Origin: Pseudomonadota bacterium
GTDB lineage: Bacteria > Pseudomonadota > Gammaproteobacteria > Xanthomonadales > Rhodanobacteraceae
Assembly: GCA_021780735.1 (NCBI GenBank)
Contig: JAJXYE010000049.1
Location: 1-42,515, forward strand
Length of the DNA: 42,515 nucleotides
Direction: 5' to 3'
Translations under genes and position numbers: made by a program
Shown here: in pieces, positions 28,578-37,550 of the stretch
Layout of the letters: every line of letters begins with the position of its first letter
Position numbering within the stretch: position 1 is the first letter of the stretch
The notes under the pieces: generated by a model
What the model saw: the letters and a program-made list of their open reading frames with translations, nothing else
What the model was told of the DNA's origin: nothing
Database searches by the model: none

Positions 28578-30491
28578 ATGAAGAAAGCCCTGCTGGCAGC
28601 GACCCTGCTCAGTTGCACCATGGCCGCCCAGGCCGCCGATCAGAACAACGCGACCGCGCTTGACCCGGTGATCGTCACCGCCACGCGTACCGCGATCACC
28701 GTGGACGACGCGCTGTCGTCGGTCAGCGTGATCACCCGCGCCGATATCCAACGGCTGCAGCCAACCTCGGTGCTGGACCTGCTGACCGGCCTGCCGGGCG
28801 TGACCATGACCCAGAGCGGTGGCCTTGGCCAGCAGAGCTCGCTGTTCCTGCGCGGCACCAATTCTACCCACACCCTGGTGCTGATCGACGGCGTGCGGAT
28901 CGGCTCGGTGACGGCCGGGCTGGCCTCGCTGGAGCAGATTCCTCCGGAGCAGATCGAGCGCATCGAGATCGTGCGCGGGCCGCGTTCAAGCCTGTACGGC
29001 AGTGATGCGATCGGCGGGGTAATCCAGATCTTCACCCGCCACGGTCAGGCCAGTGGCGGCATCGTGCCGTCGCTGAGCATGACCGCTGGCAGCCACGGCT
29101 TGTTCGGCAGCGAGGTCGGCTTGTCCGGCGGGGATGAGCACGCCTGGGTCAACCTCAGCCTCGGTGGCGAATACAGCAGCGGTTTCCCGGCCTGCAGGAT
29201 GGGCGCGGCCGAGGCCAATGGCGGAATGGGCGCCGGCTGCTTCGTCGACGATCCGCGCAACGATGCCTACCGCAACTGGAATGGCGCGGCCAACGCCGGT
29301 TACCGCTGGGACAACGGTGCCGAGCTGTCCTTCAGCTGGCTGCGCAGCAAGAACGACGTCGAGTACGCCGGCAGCCCCTACGGCGGCAACAGTGCGGTCA
29401 ACGAGCAGCGCGTGGCCGGTGCGCGGCTGAGCTTCTCGCCGCTGCCGGCATGGAAGGTCACCCTCAACGCCGGCCAGGGCAAGGATCTGGCCACCACCTA
29501 TTACCAGGGCACGTACTACGGTACGTGGTACCCGTTGGCGCAGACCGGCTACTCCAACTCGCGCCGCGATCAGGCCTCGTGGCAGAACGACATCGCACTG
29601 GCTTCGAACCAGCTGCTGACCGCTGGCGTGGACTACCAGCGCGAGCACGTGGACAGCAGCACCGGCTACCTTGCCAGCCAGCGCCATGACACCGGCGGCT
29701 ACGCGCAGTACCAGGGCAGGTTCGGCCGCAATGAAGTGAAGATGTCCGTGCGGCATGACCACAGCTCGCAGTACGGCGGCCACGGCACCGGCGCGCTGGC
29801 CTGGGGTTACCGCTTCGATCATGACCTGCACCTGCTGGCCAGCTACGGCACCGCCTTCCACGCGCCGACTTTCAACGACTTGTACTACCCGCCCTACTAC
29901 GGCATCCCCTCGGCCAACCCGCAACTGAAGCCGGAGCAGTCGCGCAGCGCCGAGCTGGGGCTGAACCAGCAGCTCGGCAGGTGGAGCTGGGCGGTGAACG
30001 CCTACCAGACCCGCATCGACGACCTGATCGTGCTCGACCCGAACCGCAACTACGTGCCGTTCAATGTCAGCAAGGCGCGCATCCGCGGTGTGGAAGGCCA
30101 GCTCGGCGCGAACCTCGATGGCTGGCAGGCACAGGCCTACCTCACCCTGCAGCGACCGCAAAATATCGATGGTGGCGGCAACAACGGTCATCTGTTGCCG
30201 CGCCGTCCGCAGCGCACCGCGCGCATCGACCTGGATCGCCGCTTCGGCGCGTTCGGCGTCGGCACCACCTGGTACGCCGCCGGCAGCAGCTACGACGACG
30301 TCGCCAACCGGAATCGCCTGGGCGGCTACAGCACGTTGGCGCTGCGCGCGAGCTGGCATTTCACCCGCGACTGGCAGGTCGAGGCGAAACTGGCCAACGC
30401 CTTTGACCACCACTACGAGACCGTCTACTACTTCAACCAGCCCGGTCGCAGCTACTACCTGACCCTGCGCTACAGCCCGTCGACGCACTGA
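28578..30491 (+). CDS. btuB: TonB-dependent vitamin B12 receptor BtuB
   Basis: This outer-membrane beta-barrel takes up cobalamins using energy from TonB. From the ATG at 28578 (GAGGAAACGAAC upstream) it has 637 residues with a signal peptide MKKALLAATLLSCTMAAQA. The TonB box is LDPVIVTATRT (about 29-39). The plug domain shows LLTGLPGVTMTQSGGLGQ, FLRGTNSTHTLVLIDGVRIG and VRGPRSSLYGSDAIGGVIQI. The barrel follows and ends SYYLTLRYSPSTH, which lacks the usual terminal aromatic residue. E. coli BtuB is 614 residues. The riboswitch in front is strong evidence that the ligand is a cobalamin. No BtuCDF or cobalamin-synthesis gene is adjacent. Confidence 0.93.
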   Translation: MKKALLAATLLSCTMAAQAADQNNATALDPVIVTATRTAITVDDALSSVSVITRADIQRLQPTSVLDLLTGLPGVTMTQSGGLGQQSSLFLRGTNSTHTLVLIDGVRIGSVTAGLASLEQIPPEQIERIEIVRGPRSSLYGSDAIGGVIQIFTRHGQASGGIVPSLSMTAGSHGLFGSEVGLSGGDEHAWVNLSLGGEYSSGFPACRMGAAEANGGMGAGCFVDDPRNDAYRNWNGAANAGYRWDNGAELSFSWLRSKNDVEYAGSPYGGNSAVNEQRVAGARLSFSPLPAWKVTLNAGQGKDLATTYYQGTYYGTWYPLAQTGYSNSRRDQASWQNDIALASNQLLTAGVDYQREHVDSSTGYLASQRHDTGGYAQYQGRFGRNEVKMSVRHDHSSQYGGHGTGALAWGYRFDHDLHLLASYGTAFHAPTFNDLYYPPYYGIPSANPQLKPEQSRSAELGLNQQLGRWSWAVNAYQTRIDDLIVLDPNRNYVPFNVSKARIRGVEGQLGANLDGWQAQAYLTLQRPQNIDGGGNNGHLLPRRPQRTARIDLDRRFGAFGVGTTWYAAGSSYDDVANRNRLGGYSTLALRASWHFTRDWQVEAKLANAFDHHYETVYYFNQPGRSYYLTLRYSPSTH

Positions 30492-30510
30492 TGCCGGTGC
30501 CGGCATGTTT
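30491..30510 (+). terminator. Weak hairpin at the end of btuB
   Basis: ATGCCGG and CCGGCAT (30491-30506) form a tight hairpin beginning in the btuB stop codon and are followed by GTTT. It could partly separate btuB from the RND genes. The loop is very small and the T-run short. Confidence 0.3.
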
Positions 30511-30626
30511 GCCGGCGCGGCGATTTCCGGGGCGGTCCGCACAGGCATGTTCGGGCCGCCGCTGCGTCGTGGCCTCCTGTCGGATGCACCGGCTGTGCCG
30601 CTATGCTTGGCCGACAGGGAGTGCAC

Positions 30627-33600
30627 ATGAATCTGTTCGCACCGATGATCCGCCGCCCCGTCGGCACCTCGTTACTCGCCATCGGTCTGATGATCGCCGG
30701 TGTGTGGGCCTATCTGCTGATCGGCGTGGCGGCGTTTCCGTCGATCGAATTCCCGGGCGTGGCGGTAGCGGCGCAGATGCCCGGTGCCAGCGCGCAGACC
30801 ATGGCCACCACAGTGATGGCGCCGCTGGAACGCCACATCGGGCGCATTCCGGGCGTCAAGTTCATGTTCTCCAATGCCGGCGAGGGCACCGCGCAGATCC
30901 AGGTGCTGTTCGACTACGGGCGTTCGACCGATGACGCCGCGCGCGACGTGCAGGCGGCGATCAACGCCGCCGCCGCCGATCTGCCGCCGGGGATGCCCTC
31001 GCCGCCGCAGTACTTCAAGTTCGACACGTCGAAGGTGCCGGTGTTGCTGGTGACGCTGACCTCCAGCAGCCTGCCGCCGGACAAGCTCTACGACCTCACC
31101 GACACCTTGTTGAAGCCCGCCGTGGCGCAGATCGATGGCGTGGCCCAGGTCAATGTCGGCGGCGGCACCCCGCATGCGGTGCGGATCGCGCTGGATTCGA
31201 ATGCGCTGGCGATCAAGGGCATCACCAGCAACGAAGTGGCCAATGCCCTGCGCGCGGCGAATGTCTCCTCGCCACAGGGCACCTTGAGCAACGGCATCAG
31301 CCAGATGACGGTGAGCGCCAACGATGCGCTGCACACCCCGGCGGATTTCGCCTCGCTGGTGATCGCCAGCCATCAAGGCGTGCCGGTGCGGCTGGCCGAC
31401 GTCGCCACGATCAGCAGCGGGCAGCAGGACAAGTACGCGGCGGCGTGGTTCAACGGCAAGCGCGCGGTGACCATGCAGATCAGCAAGCGCCCCGACGCCA
31501 ACGCGGTGGCCACGGTGAAGGCGATTCGCGCGGCGTTGCCCGCGCTGAGCAAGGTGTTGCCCGCCGATGTGCAGATCACTCCGATCTTCGATCTCACCCC
31601 GACCACTGAATCGGCGCTGCACGAGGTCGAAGTGGCGCTGATGATGAGCGTCGTGATGGTGGCGCTGGTGATGCTGCTGTTCCTGCGCCGGCTGCGGCCG
31701 ACCCTGATCGCGATGCTCAGCGTGCCGCTGTCGCTGGCGGGTGCACTGATCCTGATGTGGGTGCTCGGCTTCACCCTCAACATCTTTTCGCTGGTGGCGC
31801 TGGTGCTGTGCGTGGGCTTCGTGGTGGACGATGCGATCGTGGTGATCGAGAACATCGTGCGCCATATCGAGCAGGGCATGGCGCCGCTGCCGGCGGCGCT
31901 GACCGGCGTGCGCGAAATCGGCTTCACCGTCATCTCGATCACGCTGTCGCTGATCGCCGTGTTCGGGCCGATGGTGTTCGGCGACAACATGTTTACCATG
32001 CTGATGCGCGAATTCGCGGTGACCCTGGTCGCCACCATCGTGATATCCGCGGTAGTCTCGCTGACCCTGACTCCGGCGCTGTGCGGGCGCAGCCTGGAGC
32101 ACGAACCGGCGGGCACGCGCACGCCGGGGCGGGTGGAGCGATGGGCCGAGCGCTTCGACCGCTGGCTGCTCGGCCTGTATGAACGATCGCTCGACTGGGC
32201 CATGTACCACCGGCGGGTGATGCGCTGGCAGCCGGTGATCCTGCTGGGGCTGACGGTTGTGTTGGCGGTGGTGGTCGGCATGACCGCGGGTGGTGGCCTG
32301 ATGCCGAAGCAGGACACCGGCTTGATCCGGGTGCAGATCACCGCCGGTTCCAACATTTCGCCCACCCTGCTGACCGCGCGCGCACGCGAGGTGGCGACGG
32401 TATTCCAGGCCGACCCGGCCGTGCTCGATGTATCCACCATCGTCGGCGGCAATGACGGTGCCCACCTGTTCATCGACCTCAAGCCGGAGGGTGACAAGCC
32501 GGGCGACCGTCATGACGACGTGCAGAAGGTGGTCGACCGCCTGGCCGCCCATTTCAAGAATGTCAGCGACCTTGATGTCTCGGTTTCCGCGGTGCAGTTC
32601 TTCGGCGGTGGTGGCGGCAGCGGCGGCAGTGCCGGCGGCGTCGGTCGCTATTCCTTCCAGCTCGACAGCGTCGACGGCACGCCGCTGCAGGATCCCACGC
32701 TGCGGCTGGAACACGTGATGCGCGGAATGAAACAGTTCACCGACATCACCAGCAGCTTCGACGGTATCGGTACGCAGCAGATGGTGCAGGTCGATCGCGC
32801 CGTCGCCGCGCGACTGCATGTGAGCATGGGCCAGATCGACTCAGCCCTGTACACCTCGTTCGGACAGAGCCAGGTCTCCACCATCTACTCGGACATCAAC
32901 CAGTACCGGGTGGTGCTGACCACAGACAAGGCCGGCTCGCTGAACCCGCAGAGCCTGCTCGGCACCTATGTGCGCAACAGCCAGGGCGTCATGATCCCAC
33001 TCTCCGCACTGGCAAAAATCCGGCCACACCTCGCGCCGGCCTCGGTCAGTCACTTCAACCAGCTGGAGTCGGCTTCGCTCAACTACAACCTGGCCAAGGG
33101 CATCAACCAGGCGCAGGGGCTGAAGCTGGTCGACGAGGCGATCCTGGCGGCCCATATGCCGCCCGGCGTACAGAAAAAGTACACCGGCGAAAACCAGAAC
33201 CTGCTCGATGCGTTGAACAACGCGCTGCTGATGCTGCTGACCGTGATCCTGGTGATGTACGTGGTGCTGGGCGTGCTGTACGAAAGCCTGATCCATCCGC
33301 TGACCATCCTCTCCACCCTGCCGGCCGCCGGCATGGGCGCCTTCCTGGCCATGCTGGTGACGCATACCCAGTTGACCCTGATGTCGATCATTGCCGTGCT
33401 GATGCTGATCGGCATCGTCAAGAAGAACGCAATCCTGATGGTCGACTTCGCCCTCGTCGCCGAACGCGAGCGCGGCCTGTCGCCACCGGCGGCGATCCGC
33501 GAGGCGGCGCTGGTGCGGTTCCGCCCGATCACCATGACCACCCTGGTAGCGATGGGCGCGGCGCTGCCTCTGGCGATCGGTTTCGGCTACGGCTCGGAGC

Positions 33601-33812
33601 TGCGCCAGCCGCTGGGCATCGCCATCCTCGGCGGCTTGCTGGTGTCGCAGTTGCTGACCCTGCTCAGCACGCCGGCGATCTACCTGTGGAGTCATGATCA
33701 CCAGCAGCGCAAGCTGGCCCGCCAGCAGCTGCGCGCCGAGATCAAGCGCCAGCGCCAGGGGCCGCCAGACATGCCCAGCCTGCCCAGCACCATGCCGGCC
33801 CTGCCCAAGTAG
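30627..33812 (+). CDS. RND efflux permease (HAE1 family, MdtB/MdtC-like), copy 1
   Basis: This inner-membrane proton-driven exporter has 1061 residues. The ATG at 30627 has AGGGAG upstream. The first membrane segment follows MNLFAPMIRRPVGTSLLAIG. The proton-relay pair Asp401-Asp402 lies in GFVVDDAIVVIEN and a lysine pair, Lys932-Lys933, in GIVKKNAILMVDF, matching the relay residues of AcrB. Large periplasmic porter loops lie between segments 1-2 and 7-8; the second contains a Gly-rich stretch (FFGGGGGSGGSAGG). The basic C-terminal tail ends in MPSLPSTMPALPK. The similarity to MdtB/MdtC is by overall pattern. No membrane-fusion or outer-membrane partner gene is within the window. It is followed by a close paralogue. 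Confidence 0.92.
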   Translation: MNLFAPMIRRPVGTSLLAIGLMIAGVWAYLLIGVAAFPSIEFPGVAVAAQMPGASAQTMATTVMAPLERHIGRIPGVKFMFSNAGEGTAQIQVLFDYGRSTDDAARDVQAAINAAAADLPPGMPSPPQYFKFDTSKVPVLLVTLTSSSLPPDKLYDLTDTLLKPAVAQIDGVAQVNVGGGTPHAVRIALDSNALAIKGITSNEVANALRAANVSSPQGTLSNGISQMTVSANDALHTPADFASLVIASHQGVPVRLADVATISSGQQDKYAAAWFNGKRAVTMQISKRPDANAVATVKAIRAALPALSKVLPADVQITPIFDLTPTTESALHEVEVALMMSVVMVALVMLLFLRRLRPTLIAMLSVPLSLAGALILMWVLGFTLNIFSLVALVLCVGFVVDDAIVVIENIVRHIEQGMAPLPAALTGVREIGFTVISITLSLIAVFGPMVFGDNMFTMLMREFAVTLVATIVISAVVSLTLTPALCGRSLEHEPAGTRTPGRVERWAERFDRWLLGLYERSLDWAMYHRRVMRWQPVILLGLTVVLAVVVGMTAGGGLMPKQDTGLIRVQITAGSNISPTLLTARAREVATVFQADPAVLDVSTIVGGNDGAHLFIDLKPEGDKPGDRHDDVQKVVDRLAAHFKNVSDLDVSVSAVQFFGGGGGSGGSAGGVGRYSFQLDSVDGTPLQDPTLRLEHVMRGMKQFTDITSSFDGIGTQQMVQVDRAVAARLHVSMGQIDSALYTSFGQSQVSTIYSDINQYRVVLTTDKAGSLNPQSLLGTYVRNSQGVMIPLSALAKIRPHLAPASVSHFNQLESASLNYNLAKGINQAQGLKLVDEAILAAHMPPGVQKKYTGENQNLLDALNNALLMLLTVILVMYVVLGVLYESLIHPLTILSTLPAAGMGAFLAMLVTHTQLTLMSIIAVLMLIGIVKKNAILMVDFALVAERERGLSPPAAIREAALVRFRPITMTTLVAMGAALPLAIGFGYGSELRQPLGIAILGGLLVSQLLTLLSTPAIYLWSHDHQQRKLARQQLRAEIKRQRQGPPDMPSLPSTMPALPK

Positions 33813-33907
33813 CGTCGTGGGCAGGCATGCCCGCGCAGGCATGCCTTCCGGCACGGTGCGTACTTCAGGCACATACATCGCGACGTGCCGGCTGGCATAA
33901 AGTCGAC

Positions 33908-33982
33908 ATGAAAGGAACCTCGATCCCGCCGCCGGCCAGTGCACCGAGCCGACAGACCCTGTCATCCGGTGCCGCGGCATGA
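33908..33982 (+). CDS. Possible 24-residue leader ORF coupled to the second RND gene
   Basis: An ATG at 33908 opens a 24-codon frame (MKGTSIPPPASAPSRQTLSS then GAAA) whose TGA overlaps the ATG of the second RND gene as ATGA. The RND gene itself has no good ribosome-binding site, so translation of this short frame could couple to it. There is also no clear ribosome-binding site for the short frame. It may be chance. Confidence 0.3.
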   Translation: MKGTSIPPPASAPSRQTLSSGAAA

Positions 33983-36900
33983 ACATCTTCGCGCCGCTGA
34001 TCCGTCGCCCGGCCGGTACCTCGCTGCTCGCCATCGGGCTGATGCTGGCCGGCCTGTGTGCTTACCTGCTGCTGGGCGTGGCCGCCTTGCCCTCGCTGGA
34101 CTTCCCCGGCGTCTATGTGGTCGCCAACATGCCCGGGGCCAGCGCGCAGACCATGGCCAACACCGTGCTGGCACCGCTGGAACGCCACCTGGGCCAGATC
34201 CCCGGCGTCGACGAAATGTACGGCAATGCCCGCGAGGGTTCGGTCGGCATCAGCGTGCGCTTCAATTTCAGCCGTACCGCCGATAGCGCCGCCCGCGACG
34301 TGCAGGCGGCAATCAATGCCGCCGCGGTCGACCTGCCCTCGGGCATGCCCTCGCCGCCGCAGTATTTCAAGTTCGATACCTCGCAGATCCCGATCCTGTT
34401 CATCACCCTGACCTCCAGCGGCATGCCGCAGGATCAGCTGTTCGATCTTGCCGACACCCTGCTCAAGCCCGCCGTGTCGCAGGTCAACGGCGTGGCCCAG
34501 GTCGACGTGTTCGGCGGTACCCCGCATGCGGTGCGCATCGATCTGGACGAGCACGCGCTGGCGGCCAAGGGTCTTACCGCGAATGACGTGGCCAACGCGC
34601 TGCGCGCCGCCAACGTCAGCTCACCGCTGGGCATCCTCAGCAACGGCCGCACCCAGATGACAGTGACCGCCAATGACGGCCTGCACCGGCCGTCCGAGTT
34701 CGCGCACCTGCTGATCGCCGAGCGCAACGGCGCTCCGGTGCGGCTGTCCGACGTGGCCACGGTCTATGGCGGCCAGCAGGATCAGTATCAGGGCGCCTGG
34801 TTCAACGGCGTCAAGACGGTCGGCCTGCAGATCACCAAGCGACCGGAGGCCAATTCCGTGGCCACGGTCGAGGCCATTCGCGCGCGCCTGCCCCAACTGG
34901 CGGCATCGATGCCCTCGGACGTCACCATCACGCCGGCGTTCGACCTGACCCAGACCACCAAGTCGGCGCTGCACGAGGTCAAGGTCGCCCTGCTGATCTC
35001 GATCGCGATGGTGGCGCTGGTGATGCTGGTGTTCCTGCGCCGTTCGCGCCCCACCCTGATCGCCATGCTCAGCGTGCCGCTGTCGCTGGCCGGCGCGTTC
35101 GTGGTGATGTGGATGCTCGGCTACACCCTCAACACCTTGTCGCTGGTGGCACTGGTGCTGTGCATCGGTTTCGTCGTCGACGACGCGATCGTGGTAATCG
35201 AGAACATCGTGCGGCACATGGAGCAGGGCATGGCGCCACTGCCGGCGGCGCTCACCGGCGTGCGCGAGATTGGTTTCACCGTGGTCTCGATCACCCTGTC
35301 GCTGGTGGCGGTGTTCGCGCCGCTGCTGTTCGGCAACAACATGCTGATCATGCTGCTGCGCGAGTTCTCGGTGACGCTGACCGCGGCGGTGGTGATTTCC
35401 GCCATCGTCTCGCTGACCCTGACGCCCGCGTTGTGCGGCTACCTGCTCAAGCACGAGCCGGTGCCGCCACGGCCACCCGGCCGCATCGAGCAGGCGGTGG
35501 AGCGTTTCGATCGTGGCCTGCTGCGCATGTACGAGCGCGCGCTGGACTGGGCCATGCACCATCGTCGCATCATGCGCTGGCAGCCGCTGTTGCTGCTGTT
35601 CCTGACCTTCGCCCTGGGCGCTGCGGTGGTGAAGACGGCCGGCGGCACCTTCATGCCGGACGAGGACACCGGCCAGCTGCAGGTCGACATCAGCGCCGAC
35701 GCAAATATCTCCCCCAACGTGCTGGCCGAGCGTGCGCAGCAGGTGGCGAAGATCATGAGCGCCGATCCGGCCGTGCTCGACCAGATAATCCTGCTCGGCG
35801 GCAATGGCAGTGGCGGCGCGGTAGGCAATTCAGCGCGCATGTTTGTCGACCTGAAGCCCCGCGGGCATGGCGCCGGCGAGCGGCCGGACAACATCAAGTT
35901 GATCGTCCAGCGGCTATCCAAGAAATACGACAGGCTGCCCGATGTCAGTGTCTCGGTCAGCGCCTCGCAGTTTCTCGGCGGCGGCGGCAGCGGCGACAAC
36001 GCCGGTCAGTACGAATTCCAGCTCACCAGCAGCGACGGCGGCGACCTGCAGCCGTGGGTGCTGAAGATGGTGCGGCAGATGCGTAACGTCAAGGAGTTCC
36101 AGGACGTCAGCAGCCCCTTCGACCAGGTCGGCAAGCAGCAACAACTGCAGGTCGACCGCAACGCGGCCGCGCGTCTGCATGTCAGTATGGGCGCGATCGA
36201 CACCGCCCTGTTCAGTGCCTTCGGCCAGCGTCAGGTGTCGCAGATCTATTCCGACATCAACCAGTACGCGGTGGTTCTCAACAGCAGTCCGCAACAGAAC
36301 CTGACTCCGCAATCGCTGCTCAATATCCGTGTGCGCAGCGATCTCGGTCAGATGATTCCGTTGTCCGCGCTGGCGAAGATGGAGCCCGGCATCAGCCCGC
36401 TGCGCGTCCGCCATCACAACCAGCTCGAAGCCGCCACCATCAGCTACAACCTGGCCAAGGACGTGACCCAGGATCGCGGCATCGCCCTGGTCGACCAGGC
36501 GGCCTACGCGGTCGGTCTGCCGGCCGGCGTCAAGGTCGACTACACCGGCGCCAACCAGCGCCTGAAACAGGCCCAGTCCAATGGCATGGTGTTGCTGCTG
36601 GGCTCGATCCTGGCGATGTACATCGTGCTGGGCATCCTCTACGAGAGCCTGGGCCATCCGCTGACCATCCTGTCCACCCTGCCCGCCGCCGGTGCCGGTG
36701 CGTTCCTGGCCATGCTGGTGACGCAGACCCAGCTGTCGCTGATGGCGATCATCGCGATCCTGATGCTGATCGGCATCGTCAAGAAAAACGCGATCCTGAT
36801 GGTCGACTTCGCCCTCGTCAGGGAGCGCGAACACGGCCTGTCCGCACCCGAGGCCATCCGCGAGGCGGCGCTGGTGCGCTTCCGCCCGATCACCATGACG

Positions 36901-37167
36901 ACGCTGGTGGCGATGGGCGCGGCGTTGCCGCTGGCGATCGGCTTCGGCATCGGCTCGGAAATGCGCCAGCCGATCGGTATCGCCATCGTCGGCGGGCTGC
37001 TGGTCTCGCAGTTGCTGACTCTGCTCAGCACCCCGGCGATCTATTTGTGGAATCACGACCGCAAGATCCGCAAGGCCGGGCGGAAGGAACGCCGCGCGGC
37101 GCGCAAACTCGCGAAGGCGGAGAAGAAGCGGCTGAAGGCGATCGGGAAGGTGCAGACGGCGGGGTGA
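33979..37167 (+). CDS. RND efflux permease (HAE1 family, MdtB/MdtC-like), copy 2
   Basis: This 1062-residue inner-membrane exporter is closely similar to the preceding gene from end to end, starting MNIFAPLIRRPAGTSLLAIG. The proton-relay residues are Asp401-Asp402 (GFVVDDAIVVIEN) and Lys935-Lys936 (GIVKKNAILMVDF), so both copies look active. Conserved blocks such as LRAANVSSP and RFRPITMTTLVAMGAALPLA are shared. Paired permeases of this kind (MdtBC, MuxBC) work as mixed trimers with an adaptor and an outer-membrane channel, neither of which is here. The cytoplasmic C-terminal tail is unusually basic (KIRKAGRKERRAARKLAKAE). The gap to copy 1 is 166 bases. Confidence 0.92.
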   Translation: MNIFAPLIRRPAGTSLLAIGLMLAGLCAYLLLGVAALPSLDFPGVYVVANMPGASAQTMANTVLAPLERHLGQIPGVDEMYGNAREGSVGISVRFNFSRTADSAARDVQAAINAAAVDLPSGMPSPPQYFKFDTSQIPILFITLTSSGMPQDQLFDLADTLLKPAVSQVNGVAQVDVFGGTPHAVRIDLDEHALAAKGLTANDVANALRAANVSSPLGILSNGRTQMTVTANDGLHRPSEFAHLLIAERNGAPVRLSDVATVYGGQQDQYQGAWFNGVKTVGLQITKRPEANSVATVEAIRARLPQLAASMPSDVTITPAFDLTQTTKSALHEVKVALLISIAMVALVMLVFLRRSRPTLIAMLSVPLSLAGAFVVMWMLGYTLNTLSLVALVLCIGFVVDDAIVVIENIVRHMEQGMAPLPAALTGVREIGFTVVSITLSLVAVFAPLLFGNNMLIMLLREFSVTLTAAVVISAIVSLTLTPALCGYLLKHEPVPPRPPGRIEQAVERFDRGLLRMYERALDWAMHHRRIMRWQPLLLLFLTFALGAAVVKTAGGTFMPDEDTGQLQVDISADANISPNVLAERAQQVAKIMSADPAVLDQIILLGGNGSGGAVGNSARMFVDLKPRGHGAGERPDNIKLIVQRLSKKYDRLPDVSVSVSASQFLGGGGSGDNAGQYEFQLTSSDGGDLQPWVLKMVRQMRNVKEFQDVSSPFDQVGKQQQLQVDRNAAARLHVSMGAIDTALFSAFGQRQVSQIYSDINQYAVVLNSSPQQNLTPQSLLNIRVRSDLGQMIPLSALAKMEPGISPLRVRHHNQLEAATISYNLAKDVTQDRGIALVDQAAYAVGLPAGVKVDYTGANQRLKQAQSNGMVLLLGSILAMYIVLGILYESLGHPLTILSTLPAAGAGAFLAMLVTQTQLSLMAIIAILMLIGIVKKNAILMVDFALVREREHGLSAPEAIREAALVRFRPITMTTLVAMGAALPLAIGFGIGSEMRQPIGIAIVGGLLVSQLLTLLSTPAIYLWNHDRKIRKAGRKERRAARKLAKAEKKRLKAIGKVQTAG

Positions 37168-37550
37168 TGGAGGTGCAGATACGCACGCGTGCGCCCTGTG
37201 CACGACGCTCTCGTTCGACCACCGCGATCATCTCGATTTCAGCGCAAGAGCAAAGAGCTTTTGTCCTTCTGCGGAGAGCCAGTGGCTTTCTCTTGCATGG
37301 CCACGTCCGCGCCTGGAGCGCGGGCGAACAGCGAAGCTGGCCTGAAGGGCGCAGGGCAGGATGCCCATAGCGAGAAGGAGTAATCCATAGAGAAGGCCAC
37401 CGCGCTTGGCGCTCGCCGCCCAATCGGCAACAGAATTGAAGGGGACGTGGCCAATTGATCCTCGTCCCTTGTGCAGGCACTCAGGGTCAGAGTGCTGTTT
37501 TGAATGACTGCCTTGGGTTCCGGGCTGGAGAGCCCGCCAGCGGTCTGACA
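37168..37550. other. 383-base non-coding region between convergent genes
   Basis: It lies between the 3' ends of the second RND gene and the MFS gene. It contains a degenerate GCGCCCTGTGCACGACGCTC stretch (about 37188-37207) resembling the REP-like arm seen elsewhere, and a short hairpin, CGGGCT-GGAG-AGCCCG (37521-37536). A minus-strand frame of about 71 codons (37239-37454) has the look of the repetitive intergenic frames common in Xanthomonadales and is probably not a gene. No protein, RNA or clear terminator could be supported. Confidence 0.5.

Noticed and set aside
30603-30626. Upstream ATG for RND copy 1
   Set aside because: It adds eight residues before the conserved MNLFAPMIRRP start; AGGGAG is placed for the ATG at 30627.
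30672-32819. 715-codon frame opposite the first RND gene, and similar long frames at 28986-30626, 15396-16946, 17837-19225, 20205-21995 and 41017-42483
   Set aside because: They lie antisense to genes with firm family matches, have His/Arg/Gln-rich low-complexity translations and no recognisable motif. They result from high GC at third positions.
37239-37454. 71-codon minus-strand frame in the RND-MFS gap
   Set aside because: No ribosome-binding site or motif; composition resembles repetitive intergenic frames. Not called as a gene.
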